This document shows positions 37,245 through 46,629 of a stretch of DNA of 64,000 nt, piece after piece. Source of the stretch: Nocardia africana NBRC 100379 (GTDB taxonomy: Bacteria > Actinomycetota > Actinomycetes > Mycobacteriales > Mycobacteriaceae); NCBI RefSeq assembly GCF_001612635.1, contig NZ_BDAV01000004.1, positions 124,001 to 188,000 on the forward strand, in the 5' to 3' direction. Below the pieces are notes generated by a model. It did not search any database. It had not been told where the DNA came from and worked only from the letters and a program-made list of their open reading frames with translations. Positions within the stretch are counted from its first letter, which is position 1; every line of letters starts with the position of its first letter. The translations under genes and the position numbers were made by a program.

Positions 37245-39266
37245 TCATCGCGACTCCGCTTCGGTAGGCGGTTCGCCGGGATCGGCGATGACGAGGTCGA
37301 CACCGAGGCCGGCGGCGATATCGCGGCCGCTGACGGCGAGTTTGCGCACATCACCGGGGCGCATGCCGGTGCGTAGCGCCGCATCCAGCAGTCGCGCGAT
37401 GCGGTGCGCCGGGTCGGCCTGCAGTGCCGCCTCGAACGCCACGCCTGCCAGCGGCCCGTCGCCGCGGGTGTAGGCGCTGTAGCCGAACAGGGTGGCCAGT
37501 TCGGCCCGGTCAGGTCCGGTGAGGCCACGGCAGGCCCGAGACCACAGCGCTTCGGCCGCGGCGGCATGTTCGCCCAGTGCCACCGCGAACAGTGAATCGC
37601 GCACCGCGGTGTCGCGCACCGCGACAGCCAGATCCGCGAGTTCGCGTGGATCGAGATCATCGCCTGATTCGACGGTGCTGATCTGCCACAACACCATGTC
37701 CAGGGCCGCGCGGCTGTACGAGCGCGGCTCACCGGCACGCAGTGCGCGCCGGAATCGCAGTCTGGCCGCCTCCGCGGCGCTGTCGATCGCCGCGTCGACC
37801 GCCATCCCCAGCCGCGTGTCCTCCGCGACCGCGACCGTGAGTTCGTCGCGCGAGCCCCGGATGGGACGGCCGTCGAGAACCTGGGCGAGCGCGACCGGCG
37901 AGGCCGCCGGATCCGCTTGTGTCCCGGCGGTGTCCGGATCGAGCACACTCCACCACTCCGCGCCCGGGGCGATCTCGGCCACGGCCCAGACTTCCGCGAG
38001 GAGTACGTCCTGGCTCTGCAGCGCGCCGTCGAGCACACGTACCAGGTCGCGATGCCGGGCCGCGCGCCGCCCGGCGCGGCCCGCTCGCGGTGCCGTCGCA
38101 CGATCGTCGACGATCAGCGTCACCACACCGACGGCCTGTTCCTGACCACAGATGGCCGCCAGCTGGCCGGCCAGTCGCATCCAAGCCCCGCATCCGGCTA
38201 CGTCGAGGTCGTGCCGGGCCACCGCTCCGAGATACACCGCGCCCGGATATTTCTGCGACCGCAGCAGCAGACATGCCACCAGCGAACGCTGCGGGCGAAA
38301 TCCCAGCAGGGCAGGCACGGCCGCGATGAACTCCGCCGGTTCGCTCATGGTCAACGCCGTCGCCGCCCACCGCTGTCCGGCACGTGCGTCCCGGATGCCA
38401 CGTTCCTCCACGTCGTCGGCTCGGTCACCGGACATGCCATCGTCGCCCGGGCCGGACGAGCCCGCTTCGTCGTCGCCGCCGAAACCGTCCCCGGCGCCGG
38501 GCAATGTCGAATCCGGTCCGGTGGATGCCGCGTTCTTCACGCTCGTAGCGGGTCGCGGCGACGTATCATCCTGCGGCGGTATCGGTTTCGCTGTCTCGCT
38601 ACCGGGGTCCACCACGTCGTCCGCGGTATGCGGGGCAGCGTATTCCTCGTCACCGCTGTCGTTTCCGCGGATATTCGCACGCGGCCGAATTACCCGGCCG
38701 GCCGCGCAGTGCATTCGCCGCTGCGGCGTGATCGAGTCGCCGTCACAGCCGTACTCGGCGCCGACGCCCTCGCGCACGGCAGCGCATCGGGCGCCGGCAC
38801 ACGAGTCTCGCGGCAGGCCCGCACCTGTGCTGCTGTGAATGGTGCCGCACCGCAACGAAAACGGTTCCGTGCCGGCCGCCCCCGTTCCGCCCGCCGTGCG
38901 AACGATTCCGACCCGTGAGCGGCACACCCGGTTCGCGCATCCGGCGATGTACCGCGACGAAGGTGGCGACGCGGTGCCGCACTCATCAGCGGTAGTGGCT
39001 TCGGTCTCCGCGTCCTCGGCGTCTTCTGCGGCCTGCCCGACCTTCCTCGGATCGCCCGCGGTGGCTGAGGTGCTCTCCCGGCCCGGCACGCCCTCCCGCA
39101 CCGTCGACTCGGGCAGCGCCGGGGTGCCGGGGCCGGTCGCGACTCGTATCGTGTGCGCCTGCGCCGAGGCCGCGTCGGCGTGCACAGCAGTGCTCGACGG
39201 CGAAGGTGTCCGCACGGCATCGGGGCGGTCGGCGCCGGACCGGCTGGGATCGCTGTGTGTGGTCAT
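37245..39266 (-). CDS. DUF4192 protein with about 300-residue N-terminal extension
   Basis: 673 residues if started at the ATG 39266. The conserved DUF4192 domain spans roughly the last 370 residues, from LTMSEPAEFIAAVPALLGFRPQRSLV to the alanine-rich tetratricopeptide-like helices near the end (LAGVAFEAALQADPAHRIARLLDAAL). It corresponds to Rv2712c (about 350 residues as I recall). The first 300 residues are low-complexity Ser/Ala/Asp/Gly, with an unusual Cys-rich stretch at about 105-190 that does not look like a normal linker. A CAGTGT hexamer 7 nt before 39266 supports that start, but initiation near the domain (around 38348) cannot be excluded. The function is unknown. Confidence 0.72.
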   Translation of the reverse strand: MTTHSDPSRSGADRPDAVRTPSPSSTAVHADAASAQAHTIRVATGPGTPALPESTVREGVPGRESTSATAGDPRKVGQAAEDAEDAETEATTADECGTASPPSSRYIAGCANRVCRSRVGIVRTAGGTGAAGTEPFSLRCGTIHSSTGAGLPRDSCAGARCAAVREGVGAEYGCDGDSITPQRRMHCAAGRVIRPRANIRGNDSGDEEYAAPHTADDVVDPGSETAKPIPPQDDTSPRPATSVKNAASTGPDSTLPGAGDGFGGDDEAGSSGPGDDGMSGDRADDVEERGIRDARAGQRWAATALTMSEPAEFIAAVPALLGFRPQRSLVACLLLRSQKYPGAVYLGAVARHDLDVAGCGAWMRLAGQLAAICGQEQAVGVVTLIVDDRATAPRAGRAGRRAARHRDLVRVLDGALQSQDVLLAEVWAVAEIAPGAEWWSVLDPDTAGTQADPAASPVALAQVLDGRPIRGSRDELTVAVAEDTRLGMAVDAAIDSAAEAARLRFRRALRAGEPRSYSRAALDMVLWQISTVESGDDLDPRELADLAVAVRDTAVRDSLFAVALGEHAAAAEALWSRACRGLTGPDRAELATLFGYSAYTRGDGPLAGVAFEAALQADPAHRIARLLDAALRTGMRPGDVRKLAVSGRDIAAGLGVDLVIADPGEPPTEAESR

Positions 39267-39442
39267 GGCAGCCACACTGCCCGAGCGTCACCGCAGAGCT
39301 ACCGGCCTGAGCTGGGCTCTTATTTCGTCTGGGGAGCGCGTCGAGAATTGGGGATCGCGGCGGCGACACGCGGTGGAGCCGGGCGAGGATGTCGGTACCT
39401 GCTGTTACGGTTGCGCCGGGGAGAGCACACTCGCCGGCGTCC

Positions 39443-40156
39443 TCAGCGGGTGCGAACCTTGGCGACCGCGGCCGTGAAGACCTGGTCCAGGCCGGGCGTA
39501 TCCGGCGCGCCGGCACCGAAAGTCATTGCCGCGGTTTCGATTCGGATGTCACCGACCTGCGCGAGTAGTGTCCGCAGCGCCGGATCGGCGGAGCTGCCGG
39601 GCGGCGAGCCGGTCACCGTCCGGCCGAAAGCCACGGTGTCGTCGGCATCGACCGGTGGAGGCGGCAACAACCGCGTGGTGATCGTGCGATCGATCGCCGC
39701 GTGCCGGGCGTGCACCGTGGCGCAGCGCGAAAGCTGGTCGCCCAGCCGGGACAACGGCTCGTTCGTACGGCTGAGCACGACGGTGATCGTGGCTCGCGTC
39801 CGATCATCGGTGCCGACGACCACGGCGGTCCGGCCGGGATCGGGGGGATCGGGTGCGCAGTCGGGCGGATCGACGCGTGCCCCCGGCGGAATCGCGGTGA
39901 GATCTGCGGCCGCCGCCGCGGCGCGATCACCGGACGCGACGACGGTCGTGTACCCCGCCGGAAATTGGTCTTGACCGGGCAGCATCGCCGTCAGATCACC
40001 GTCGATGTGCCGGGTGACCACACTCTGGCGCATCGCGGCCGGATGCCCGGACACCGTGGATCCGCACGCGGCGAGCACACAACTCAATGCCGCGTACCCG
40101 ACGGTGTGGCCGAACCCGCGGCGCCTCCGCGAGGCCGGCGGATCCGGGACGCTCAC
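39443..40156 (-). CDS. Putative lipoprotein (DUF5642-like)
   Basis: The protein has 237 residues. A basic N-terminus (PASRRRRGF) precedes a hydrophobic segment ending in the lipobox LAAC (VGYAALSCVLAACGS), so Cys32 should be lipidated and the protein anchored outside the membrane. The mature part is Ala/Asp/Pro-rich with no catalytic motif; FPAGYTTVVASGDRAAAA and the central RATITVVLSRTNEPL resemble mycobacterial DUF5642 lipoproteins, a tentative match. Start is GTG with a CATAGT hexamer 6 nt upstream. It is convergent with nothing; the DUF4192 start lies 176 bp further downstream in the same direction. Confidence 0.75.
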   Translation of the reverse strand: MSVPDPPASRRRRGFGHTVGYAALSCVLAACGSTVSGHPAAMRQSVVTRHIDGDLTAMLPGQDQFPAGYTTVVASGDRAAAAAADLTAIPPGARVDPPDCAPDPPDPGRTAVVVGTDDRTRATITVVLSRTNEPLSRLGDQLSRCATVHARHAAIDRTITTRLLPPPPVDADDTVAFGRTVTGSPPGSSADPALRTLLAQVGDIRIETAAMTFGAGAPDTPGLDQVFTAAVAKVRTR

Positions 40157-40477
40157 TCCCCCACTATGGCCGATACCGCCGCCCCCGCGAATCTGCCACG
40201 CCGACCCGGCGGGAATACCCGCCGCCGATCCGGAGTTGTGTTCTCCGGTAGGGCATGAGCGTGGCCTACCTCCGCCGGGTACGCTCCGCGACCGCTAGTC
40301 TGCGGGGGTTACATCCCCCGGTGGACCGGCGGTTTCCGTCGGATGTCACCGCCCGCACGCCGACCGGTACGCGACCCCCGCGCGCGTATCCTGGACGGTG
40401 CGTGGTGGCGAGATCCGATACCGGACCACTACTGAAGACGACTGAGGCGGACAGGGCTTGACCAGGGAGTTTGGCAA
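40157..40477. other. Intergenic region between the lipoprotein and PAC2 genes
   Basis: 321 bp between divergent genes. The left end has the lipoprotein -10 (CATAGT, minus strand, 40163-40168). A TATCCT at 40387-40392 is a possible -10 for the PAC2 gene with a leader of about 85 nt. Short open frames here lack codon bias and I do not call a gene. Confidence 0.45.
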
Positions 40478-41410
40478 ATGAGCAGTATGTATGAGCTGGA
40501 GTTCCCCGCTCCGCAGCTGTCCTCGGCCGACGGCGAGGGTCCGGTGCTGGTGCACGGCCTGGAAGGCTTCACCGACGCGGGTCACGCGGTACGGCTGGCG
40601 ACGACCCACCTGCGCGAAAGCCTCGAATCCGAGCTGGTGGCCTCGTTCGACGTCGACGAATTGCTCGACTATCGCTCGCGGCGGCCGTTGATGACGTTCA
40701 AGACCGACCACTTCTCGGACTACGCCGACCCGGAACTGAACCTGTGGGCGCTGCGCGATACCGCCGGCACCCCGTTCCTGCTGCTGTCGGGCATCGAACC
40801 CGACCTGCGCTGGGAGAAGTTCGTGACGGCGGTGCGCCTGCTGGCCGAACAGCTCGGCGTGCGGCGCAGCATCGGCCTGAGCGCCATCCCGATGGCGATT
40901 CCGCACACCCGGCCGCTGGGTGTCACCGCACACGCCAGCGACCGCGACCTCATCGGTGAACATCAGCGCTGGCCCGGAGAACTGCAGGTTCCCGGTAGCG
41001 CGTCGTCGCTGCTGGAGTACCGGATGGGTCAGCACGGCCACGAATCCATCGGATTCTCGGTGCACGTCCCGCACTATCTGGCGCAGACCGCGTATCCGGA
41101 AGCCGCGCAGACACTGTTGGAGAACGTCGCCGACAACGCCGGGCTGGAACTCCCGCTGGCGGCGCTCGGCGAGGCCGCGGCCCGCGTGCGCGAACAGGTC
41201 AACGAGCACATCGCCGGAAATGCCGAGGTGGAGACGGTGGTTCAGGCGCTCGAGCGGCAGTACGACAGCTTCGTCACCGCGCAGGAGCGCCGCTCCAGCC
41301 TGCTCGCCGGCGAGGCCGACCTGCCGACCGGTGAGGAACTGGGCGCGGAGTTCGAGCGCTTCCTCGCCGAGCAGACCGAATTCGGCGACGGCGACGACCC
41401 CCGGGACTGA
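40478..41410 (+). CDS. PAC2 family protein (Rv2714-like)
   Basis: The 310-residue protein starts YELEFPAPQL and contains VLVHGLEGFTDAGHAVRLA, typical of the PAC2 (proteasome assembly chaperone 2) fold, and LSAIPMAIPHTRPLGVTAHAS in the middle. The C-terminal 90 residues are helical and acidic. Actinobacterial PAC2 proteins are trimers of unproven function, possibly linked to the proteasome. An alternative ATG lies three codons later. It occupies the Rv2714 place relative to ideR, with galE, DUF4192 and a lipoprotein between. Confidence 0.9.
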   Translation: MSSMYELEFPAPQLSSADGEGPVLVHGLEGFTDAGHAVRLATTHLRESLESELVASFDVDELLDYRSRRPLMTFKTDHFSDYADPELNLWALRDTAGTPFLLLSGIEPDLRWEKFVTAVRLLAEQLGVRRSIGLSAIPMAIPHTRPLGVTAHASDRDLIGEHQRWPGELQVPGSASSLLEYRMGQHGHESIGFSVHVPHYLAQTAYPEAAQTLLENVADNAGLELPLAALGEAAARVREQVNEHIAGNAEVETVVQALERQYDSFVTAQERRSSLLAGEADLPTGEELGAEFERFLAEQTEFGDGDDPRD

Positions 41411-41486
41411 CCCGCACCCCATCGCCCGGCGCGCACGGTTCACCGCCGTGCCGCCGGGCGATGCGGTACCCGCGACCGTTCGTCGG

Positions 41487-41492
41487 TAACGT
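41487..41492 (+). promoter_or_regulatory. -10 hexamer TAACGT upstream of the DUF3516 helicase
   Basis: TAACGT ends 8 nt before the GTG at 41501; there is no ribosome-binding site, consistent with a leaderless mRNA. Confidence 0.45.
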
Positions 41493-41500
41493 GGACGCAC

Positions 41501-44008
41501 GTGCAGCTGTCCGAACTGGTTCCCGACCGTGCCGTGCCCGACGTGGATGCCGACTGGCTGTACGAAACCTTCGCCGAATGGACCTCGGCCCAGGGGCTGA
41601 CGCTGTATCCGGCGCAGGAAGAGGCCCTACTCGAGCTGATGACCGGCGCGAACGTCATCCTCGCCACCCCCACCGGCTCCGGAAAATCGATGGTCGCTGT
41701 CGGCGCCCACTTCGCCGCGCTGAACCGCGGTGAGCGCAGCTACTACACCGCCCCGATCAAGGCACTGGTCAGCGAGAAGTTCTTCGCGCTGTGCGAGGTG
41801 TTCGGCGCGGACAAGGTCGGCATGGTCACCGGCGACGCCGCGGTGAATCCGACGGCCCCCATCATCTGCGCCACCGCCGAGATCCTCGCGAATCTCGCGC
41901 TGCGAGAAGGCGCGGACGCCGACATCGGCCAGGTGGTGATGGACGAATTCCATTTCTACGCCGATCCCGATCGCGGCTGGGCCTGGCAGGTGCCGCTGCT
42001 GGAACTGCCGCGCGCCCAATTCCTGCTCATGTCGGCCACGTTGGGTGAGGTGGACCATTTCGCCCGGGATCTGGAACGCCGCACCGGACGCTCCACCGCG
42101 ATCGTCACCGGATCCGAGCGTCCGGTGCCGCTGCTGTTCTCCTATGTCCGCACCCCCATCACCGAAACCCTGGAAGAGCTGGTGACCACCAGCCAGGCGC
42201 CGGTCTACGTCGTGCACTTCACCCAGGCCGCCGCCTTGGAGCGCGCCCAGGCGCTGACGAGCGTGAACTTCGCGTCCAAGGCGGAAAAGGACGCGATCGC
42301 CCAGGCGCTGGGCGGCTTCCGGTTCGCGACCGGATTCGGCAAGACGCTGTCGCGGCTGATCCGCCACGGCATCGGCGTTCACCACGCCGGGATGTTGCCG
42401 AAGTATCGGCGGCTGGTGGAGCGGCTGGCCCAGGAGGGATTGCTGAAGGTCGTCTGCGGCACCGACACCCTCGGCGTGGGCATCAATGTGCCGATCCGCA
42501 CGGTGTTGCTCACCGGATTGACGAAATTCGACGGGGTGCGCACGCGGCGGTTGAAGGCACGCGAATTCCATCAGATCGCGGGCCGGGCCGGGCGCGCCGG
42601 ATACGACACCGTCGGCACGGTGGTGGTGCAGGCACCCGAGCACGAGGTGGAGAACGCCAGATTGGTCGCCAAGGCCGGCGACGATCCCAAGAAGCTGCGC
42701 AAAATCCAGCGGCGTAAACCGCCGGAGGGTTTCGTGTCCTGGTCGGAGGACACCTTCGACCGGCTCGTCGCCGCGCAGCCGGAACCGATGGTGTCGCGAT
42801 TCCGGGTCACCAATTCGATGCTGCTCAATGTCATCGCCCGCCCCGGCAACTGTTTCGACGCGATGCGCCATCTGCTCGAGGACAATCACGAACCACGGCC
42901 TGCGCAGCGCAAACACATCCTGAAGGCGATCCGGCTCTACCGTGCGCTGCGCGATGCGGGCGTGGTCCAGCAACTCGACGAACCGGATGCCACCGGCCGC
43001 CGGGCGCGGCTCACCGTCGATCTGCAGCGCGACTTCGCGCTCGACCAGCCGCTGTCGCCGTTCGCGCTGGCCGCGCTGGAGCTGCTTGACAACTCCGCTC
43101 CCAGCTACACACTGGATGTGGTGTCGATCATCGAATCCACACTGGAGGATCCGCGCCAGTTGCTGCTCGCCCAGCAGCACCGGGCGCGGGGTGCGGCGAT
43201 CGCCGAGATGAAGGCCGACGGCATCGAATACGACGAACGCATGGAGCTGATCGAGGAGATCACCTGGCCGAAACCGCTGGCCGAGCTGATCGAACCGGCC
43301 TTCGAAACCTATCGCGCCGGTCATCCGTGGGTCTCGGAATTCAGTCCCTCCCCCAAGTCCGTGGTCCGCGAAATGATCGAGCGCTCACTGACTTTCGCCG
43401 AACTGGTCTCCCAGTACGAGCTGGCGCGCTCGGAAGGCCTCGTGCTGCGCTATCTCGCCGACGCCTATCGCGCGCTGCGCCGGACCGTACCGGAATCGGC
43501 GCGCACCGAGGAACTCGAGGACATCACCGAATGGCTGGGTGAGCTTGTCCGCCAAGTCGATTCGAGTCTGCTCGACGAATGGGAGCAACTCACCAATCCG
43601 GGCGCCGAGACCGACGACGATCAACTCGCCTTCGGCGCCGACACCGTGCGGCCGATCACCGCGAACGAACGCGCGTTCCGGGTCATGGTGCGCAACAGCA
43701 TGTTTCGCCGCGTCGAGCTGGCCGCACGGCAGCGCTGGGACGAACTCGACGAATTCGACGACGGCCCGGACTGGGCGAACGATCTGGCCGCGTATTTCGA
43801 CGAATACGGCGCGATCGGCACCGGCCCGGACGCCCGCGGCCCGGCACTGTTCTCGGTCGAGACCGAACCCGGCTTCTGGCGGGTGCGCCAGGTGCTCGAC
43901 GATCCGGCCGGTGATCACGGCTGGGCGCTCGAGGCCGTCGTGGACCTGGCCGAATCCGATGCGGCCGGCGAGGTGGTCTTCGACGAGATGACGGTGCGTG
44001 CGGGATGA
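41501..44008 (+). CDS. DEAD/DEAH-box helicase with DUF3516 C-terminal domain
   Basis: The protein has 835 residues. RecA domain 1 has LYPAQEEAL (Q-like), ATPTGSGKS (55-63) and the Walker B variant DEFH (148-151), with LLMSATLG as motif III. RecA domain 2 has GIGVHHAGMLPKYRRLVERLAQEGLLKVVCGTDTLGVGINVP and HQIAGRAGRAGYDTVG (motif VI), features shared with Ski2-like RNA helicases such as HelY. The last 450 residues are the DUF3516 region. A role in RNA unwinding is the best inference; no substrate is known to me. It is separated from PAC2 by 90 bp. Confidence 0.9.
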   Translation: MQLSELVPDRAVPDVDADWLYETFAEWTSAQGLTLYPAQEEALLELMTGANVILATPTGSGKSMVAVGAHFAALNRGERSYYTAPIKALVSEKFFALCEVFGADKVGMVTGDAAVNPTAPIICATAEILANLALREGADADIGQVVMDEFHFYADPDRGWAWQVPLLELPRAQFLLMSATLGEVDHFARDLERRTGRSTAIVTGSERPVPLLFSYVRTPITETLEELVTTSQAPVYVVHFTQAAALERAQALTSVNFASKAEKDAIAQALGGFRFATGFGKTLSRLIRHGIGVHHAGMLPKYRRLVERLAQEGLLKVVCGTDTLGVGINVPIRTVLLTGLTKFDGVRTRRLKAREFHQIAGRAGRAGYDTVGTVVVQAPEHEVENARLVAKAGDDPKKLRKIQRRKPPEGFVSWSEDTFDRLVAAQPEPMVSRFRVTNSMLLNVIARPGNCFDAMRHLLEDNHEPRPAQRKHILKAIRLYRALRDAGVVQQLDEPDATGRRARLTVDLQRDFALDQPLSPFALAALELLDNSAPSYTLDVVSIIESTLEDPRQLLLAQQHRARGAAIAEMKADGIEYDERMELIEEITWPKPLAELIEPAFETYRAGHPWVSEFSPSPKSVVREMIERSLTFAELVSQYELARSEGLVLRYLADAYRALRRTVPESARTEELEDITEWLGELVRQVDSSLLDEWEQLTNPGAETDDDQLAFGADTVRPITANERAFRVMVRNSMFRRVELAARQRWDELDEFDDGPDWANDLAAYFDEYGAIGTGPDARGPALFSVETEPGFWRVRQVLDDPAGDHGWALEAVVDLAESDAAGEVVFDEMTVRAG

Positions 44009-44181
44009 GCGCGATCGTCCACGACCTCCGCCGCGATCCCGCGACGACGCTCGTACGCCGCCGAAAACCCGGTGCCGACGCGCTGATCTGATCCGGTCAC
44101 CGTCCCCGGTACGGGCCGCGCTCGCCCGAGCGTGATCAAGCCGACCCTCGTTCCGGTTCGTTTCCCGTGCCCCCGCGCTGA

Positions 44182-44187
44182 TACTCT
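44182..44187 (+). promoter_or_regulatory. -10 hexamer TACTCT upstream of the polyamine operon
   Basis: TACTCT lies 54 bp upstream of the TTG start of the decarboxylase. A purine-rich ribosome-binding site (AAAGAGAG, 44224-44231) precedes the TTG by about 10 nt. No convincing -35. Confidence 0.4.
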
Positions 44188-44241
44188 CTCGCTCGCTGCC
44201 TGCAGCGGGAGGCTGCCCAGAAGAAAGAGAGTTCCCTTAGA

Positions 44242-45357
44242 TTGATCGGTACAAACGCGCCCGAGTCGCCCTGTCTCGTCATCGACCTCGATCGGGTGCG
44301 CGGCAACTTCCACGCTTTCCGTGCGGCCTTCCCGTCGGCACGAATTCGCTTCGCTGTCAAGGCATCTCCGATGCCGGAGATCATCCGGCTGCTCGATTCC
44401 GAGGGCGCCGAATTCGACGTCGCCAGCATCGGCGAGATCGAGATGTGTGTGGCGCTGGGCGTCGACCCGGCAGCGCTGTGCTACGGCAATCCGATCAAGA
44501 AGGCCGCGCACATCGCCGCCGCCTACGCCGCCGGAGTGCGCCGGTTCGCCTTCGACACCGAGGACGACCTGGAGCGGATCGCCGAACTCGCGCCGGGCTC
44601 GGAGGTGGAGTGCCGGTTCCTGGCCTCGGCGCCGCAGTCGCAGACCCCGTTCGGCACCAAATTCGGCTGCGCCCCCGGTGAGGCGGTACGGCTGCTGGTG
44701 CGCGCCCGCGACCTGGGCCTGCAGGTCGCCGGCCCCTATTTCCACGTGGGCTCCCAGCAGCTGGATCCGGTGGCGTGGCAGATCGGCATCGAGCAGGCCG
44801 CGGCCATCACGGAAGCCCTGGCGGTCAAGGACATCCCGGTGGCGTCGGTGAATATCGGTGGGGGCCTGCCGATTTCGTACGCCGACCCGGCGCCGGAGCT
44901 GTCCGAACTGAGTGTGGTGATCGCCGAATCGGCGACGCGGCACCTTCCCGAGCACACCGACCTGGTGGTGGAACCCGGCCGCGCACTGGTGGGCAATGCC
45001 GGCGTGATCCACGCCGAGGTCGTGAACGTGCGTATCGCGCCGGACGGGCGGCGCTGGGTGTATCTCGACATCGGCCGCTACAACGGTATGGCCGAGACCG
45101 AGAACGAGTACATCGCCTACCGGATCGAAACCGATCGCGACGGTGACCCCGCCGACGAGGCGGTGATCGCGGGCCCGACCTGCGACGGAGACGATGTACT
45201 GTATCAACGCACGCGGGTCCTTCTGCCGACCACGCTGCGAGCCGGTGATCCCGTTCGGATCCTCGATACCGGCGCTTATACGGCGAGCTATTCGTCGGTG
45301 TCCTTCAACGGTTTTCCGCCTTTGACTGTGCATGTCATCGGCGCTGAGCGAGAGTGA
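44242..45357 (+). CDS. Ornithine decarboxylase-like PLP enzyme (fold type III)
   Basis: The 371-residue enzyme has the alanine-racemase-type barrel: the PLP lysine is Lys40 in RFAVKASP, the phosphate-binding GGG is at 207-209 (NIGGGLP), EPGR is at 244-247 and the active-site cysteine is Cys314 in GPTCDGDDVLY. That set belongs to eukaryotic-type ornithine/lysine/diaminopimelate decarboxylases. A following gene that makes spermidine from putrescine points to ornithine decarboxylase; lysine decarboxylation (cadaverine) is the alternative. Start is a TTG with AAAGAGAG upstream. The stop overlaps the start region of the next gene, so the two are cotranslated. Confidence 0.85.
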   Translation: MIGTNAPESPCLVIDLDRVRGNFHAFRAAFPSARIRFAVKASPMPEIIRLLDSEGAEFDVASIGEIEMCVALGVDPAALCYGNPIKKAAHIAAAYAAGVRRFAFDTEDDLERIAELAPGSEVECRFLASAPQSQTPFGTKFGCAPGEAVRLLVRARDLGLQVAGPYFHVGSQQLDPVAWQIGIEQAAAITEALAVKDIPVASVNIGGGLPISYADPAPELSELSVVIAESATRHLPEHTDLVVEPGRALVGNAGVIHAEVVNVRIAPDGRRWVYLDIGRYNGMAETENEYIAYRIETDRDGDPADEAVIAGPTCDGDDVLYQRTRVLLPTTLRAGDPVRILDTGAYTASYSSVSFNGFPPLTVHVIGAERE

Positions 45358-45365
45358 GTTTGCCC

Positions 45366-46583
45366 ATGACGGCAGAATTCACCGGCTGGCACGTGCTGGC
45401 CGAGTTCGGTGGTGTCGACGTAGCCCTCTGCGACGATCTCGAACGACTCGAAACAGCGCTTCGACAATCGTTGCTCGCCGCGGGAGTGACGATCTGCGAG
45501 GTGGTGCACAAGAAGTTCGAGCCGCACGGCGTGACGGTGCTGGCGCTGCTGTCGGAATCCCACGCGTCGATCCACACCTATCCGGAATCCGGCGACATCT
45601 TCGTCGACGTGTTCACCTGCGGCAGCATCGGCGCGGGCGCCACCAAGGCGGTCGAGTTGCTGCAGGATGCGCTGCAGCCGGAATCGGTGCATATGGAGGT
45701 CGTGCAGCGCGGGCATCAGGCGCGCCGGGTGCACGAGCCGGTCGGCGAGGGCCTGACCCGCGTCTGGGACCTGTCGGAGGTGATCGTGGACGCGCGAACC
45801 CCGTTCCAGCACATGGTGATCGCGCGCACGGCACAGGGCGTGTCACTGTTCTCCGACGACGACCGGCAGTCCACCGAGTTCTCCCAGCTGACCTATCACG
45901 AGGCGATGCTGGTCCCGGCCTACGCGCTGGCGGCCAAGCTGGACAACGTGCTCATCATCGGTTCCGGCGAAGGCGTGGCCAGCCAGATGTCGGTGGCGGC
46001 GGGCGCGACCCGGGTCGACCACGTCGATATCGACCGGATGGAGGTGGAGCTGTGCGCCCGGCATCTGCCCTACGGATACACCCCCGCCGATCTGGAGGCC
46101 GCGGTCCGCGGTGACGGCGCGATCCGGATGCACTACGCCGACGGCTGGGACTTCCTGGCCGAGGCCGAGTCCGCCGGAGTGCGCTACGACGTGATCGTCA
46201 TCGACCTCCCCGACGAGCGGGTCGAAGACGCCCAGCACAACCGCCTCTACGAGGAGGAGTTCCTCACCCGATGTAAGGCGCTGCTGGCCGAGGGCGGCGT
46301 GCTGGCCGCTCAGGCGGGTTGCCCGACGATGTGGCGCAACGAGACGCTGAAGCGTTCGTGGCAGCGGTTCACCGATCTGTTCGCCACCGTGGTGCCCTAC
46401 GGCAGCGACGAGCACGAGTGGACGTTCCTGTTCGGTGTCGCCGAGCGCCTCGACGACCCGGTCGCGGCGATGACCGAGAAGCTGTCGAAGCTGCCCTACC
46501 GCGCGGAGACGGTCGACGAACGCGCGCTGGTGCGCGGCGCCATCGAACCCTACGCGCTGCGGGAGATCGCCGCTCGAGCCTGA
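45366..46583 (+). CDS. Fused S-adenosylmethionine decarboxylase-spermidine synthase
   Basis: 405 residues carry two activities. Residues 1-125 are a class 1B AdoMet decarboxylase: the self-cleavage site is Ser65 in SESHASIHTYPE, with His70 and Cys85 at the same spacing (+5, +20) as Ser63/His68/Cys83 of the Thermotoga enzyme, so a pyruvoyl group should form. Residues about 135-405 are an aminopropyltransferase: TYHEAMLVPAYAL, SAM-binding VLIIGSGEGVASQ, VDHVDIDRMEVE and the catalytic-Asp strand YDVIVIDLPDE. It would make decarboxylated AdoMet and use it on putrescine in one polypeptide. A GTG at 45354 overlapping the upstream stop is an alternative start; the ATG at 45366 opens directly into the domain. 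Confidence 0.88.
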   Translation: MTAEFTGWHVLAEFGGVDVALCDDLERLETALRQSLLAAGVTICEVVHKKFEPHGVTVLALLSESHASIHTYPESGDIFVDVFTCGSIGAGATKAVELLQDALQPESVHMEVVQRGHQARRVHEPVGEGLTRVWDLSEVIVDARTPFQHMVIARTAQGVSLFSDDDRQSTEFSQLTYHEAMLVPAYALAAKLDNVLIIGSGEGVASQMSVAAGATRVDHVDIDRMEVELCARHLPYGYTPADLEAAVRGDGAIRMHYADGWDFLAEAESAGVRYDVIVIDLPDERVEDAQHNRLYEEEFLTRCKALLAEGGVLAAQAGCPTMWRNETLKRSWQRFTDLFATVVPYGSDEHEWTFLFGVAERLDDPVAAMTEKLSKLPYRAETVDERALVRGAIEPYALREIAARA

Positions 46584-46629
46584 TACGGCGGGCATTCGCG
46601 CGGGAATCGGCTTGCGTGGCAATCGAATA

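Noticed and set aside
40255..40461. 68-codon frame upstream of the PAC2 gene
   Set aside because: Arg/Pro/Thr-rich translation, no ribosome-binding site, and it covers the likely PAC2 promoter region.
44183..44232. ACTCTCT ... AGAGAGT inverted repeat before the decarboxylase gene
   Set aside because: The left arm lies within the probable -10 and would not be transcribed, so no leader hairpin can form from that start site; the right arm is simply the purine-rich ribosome-binding site.
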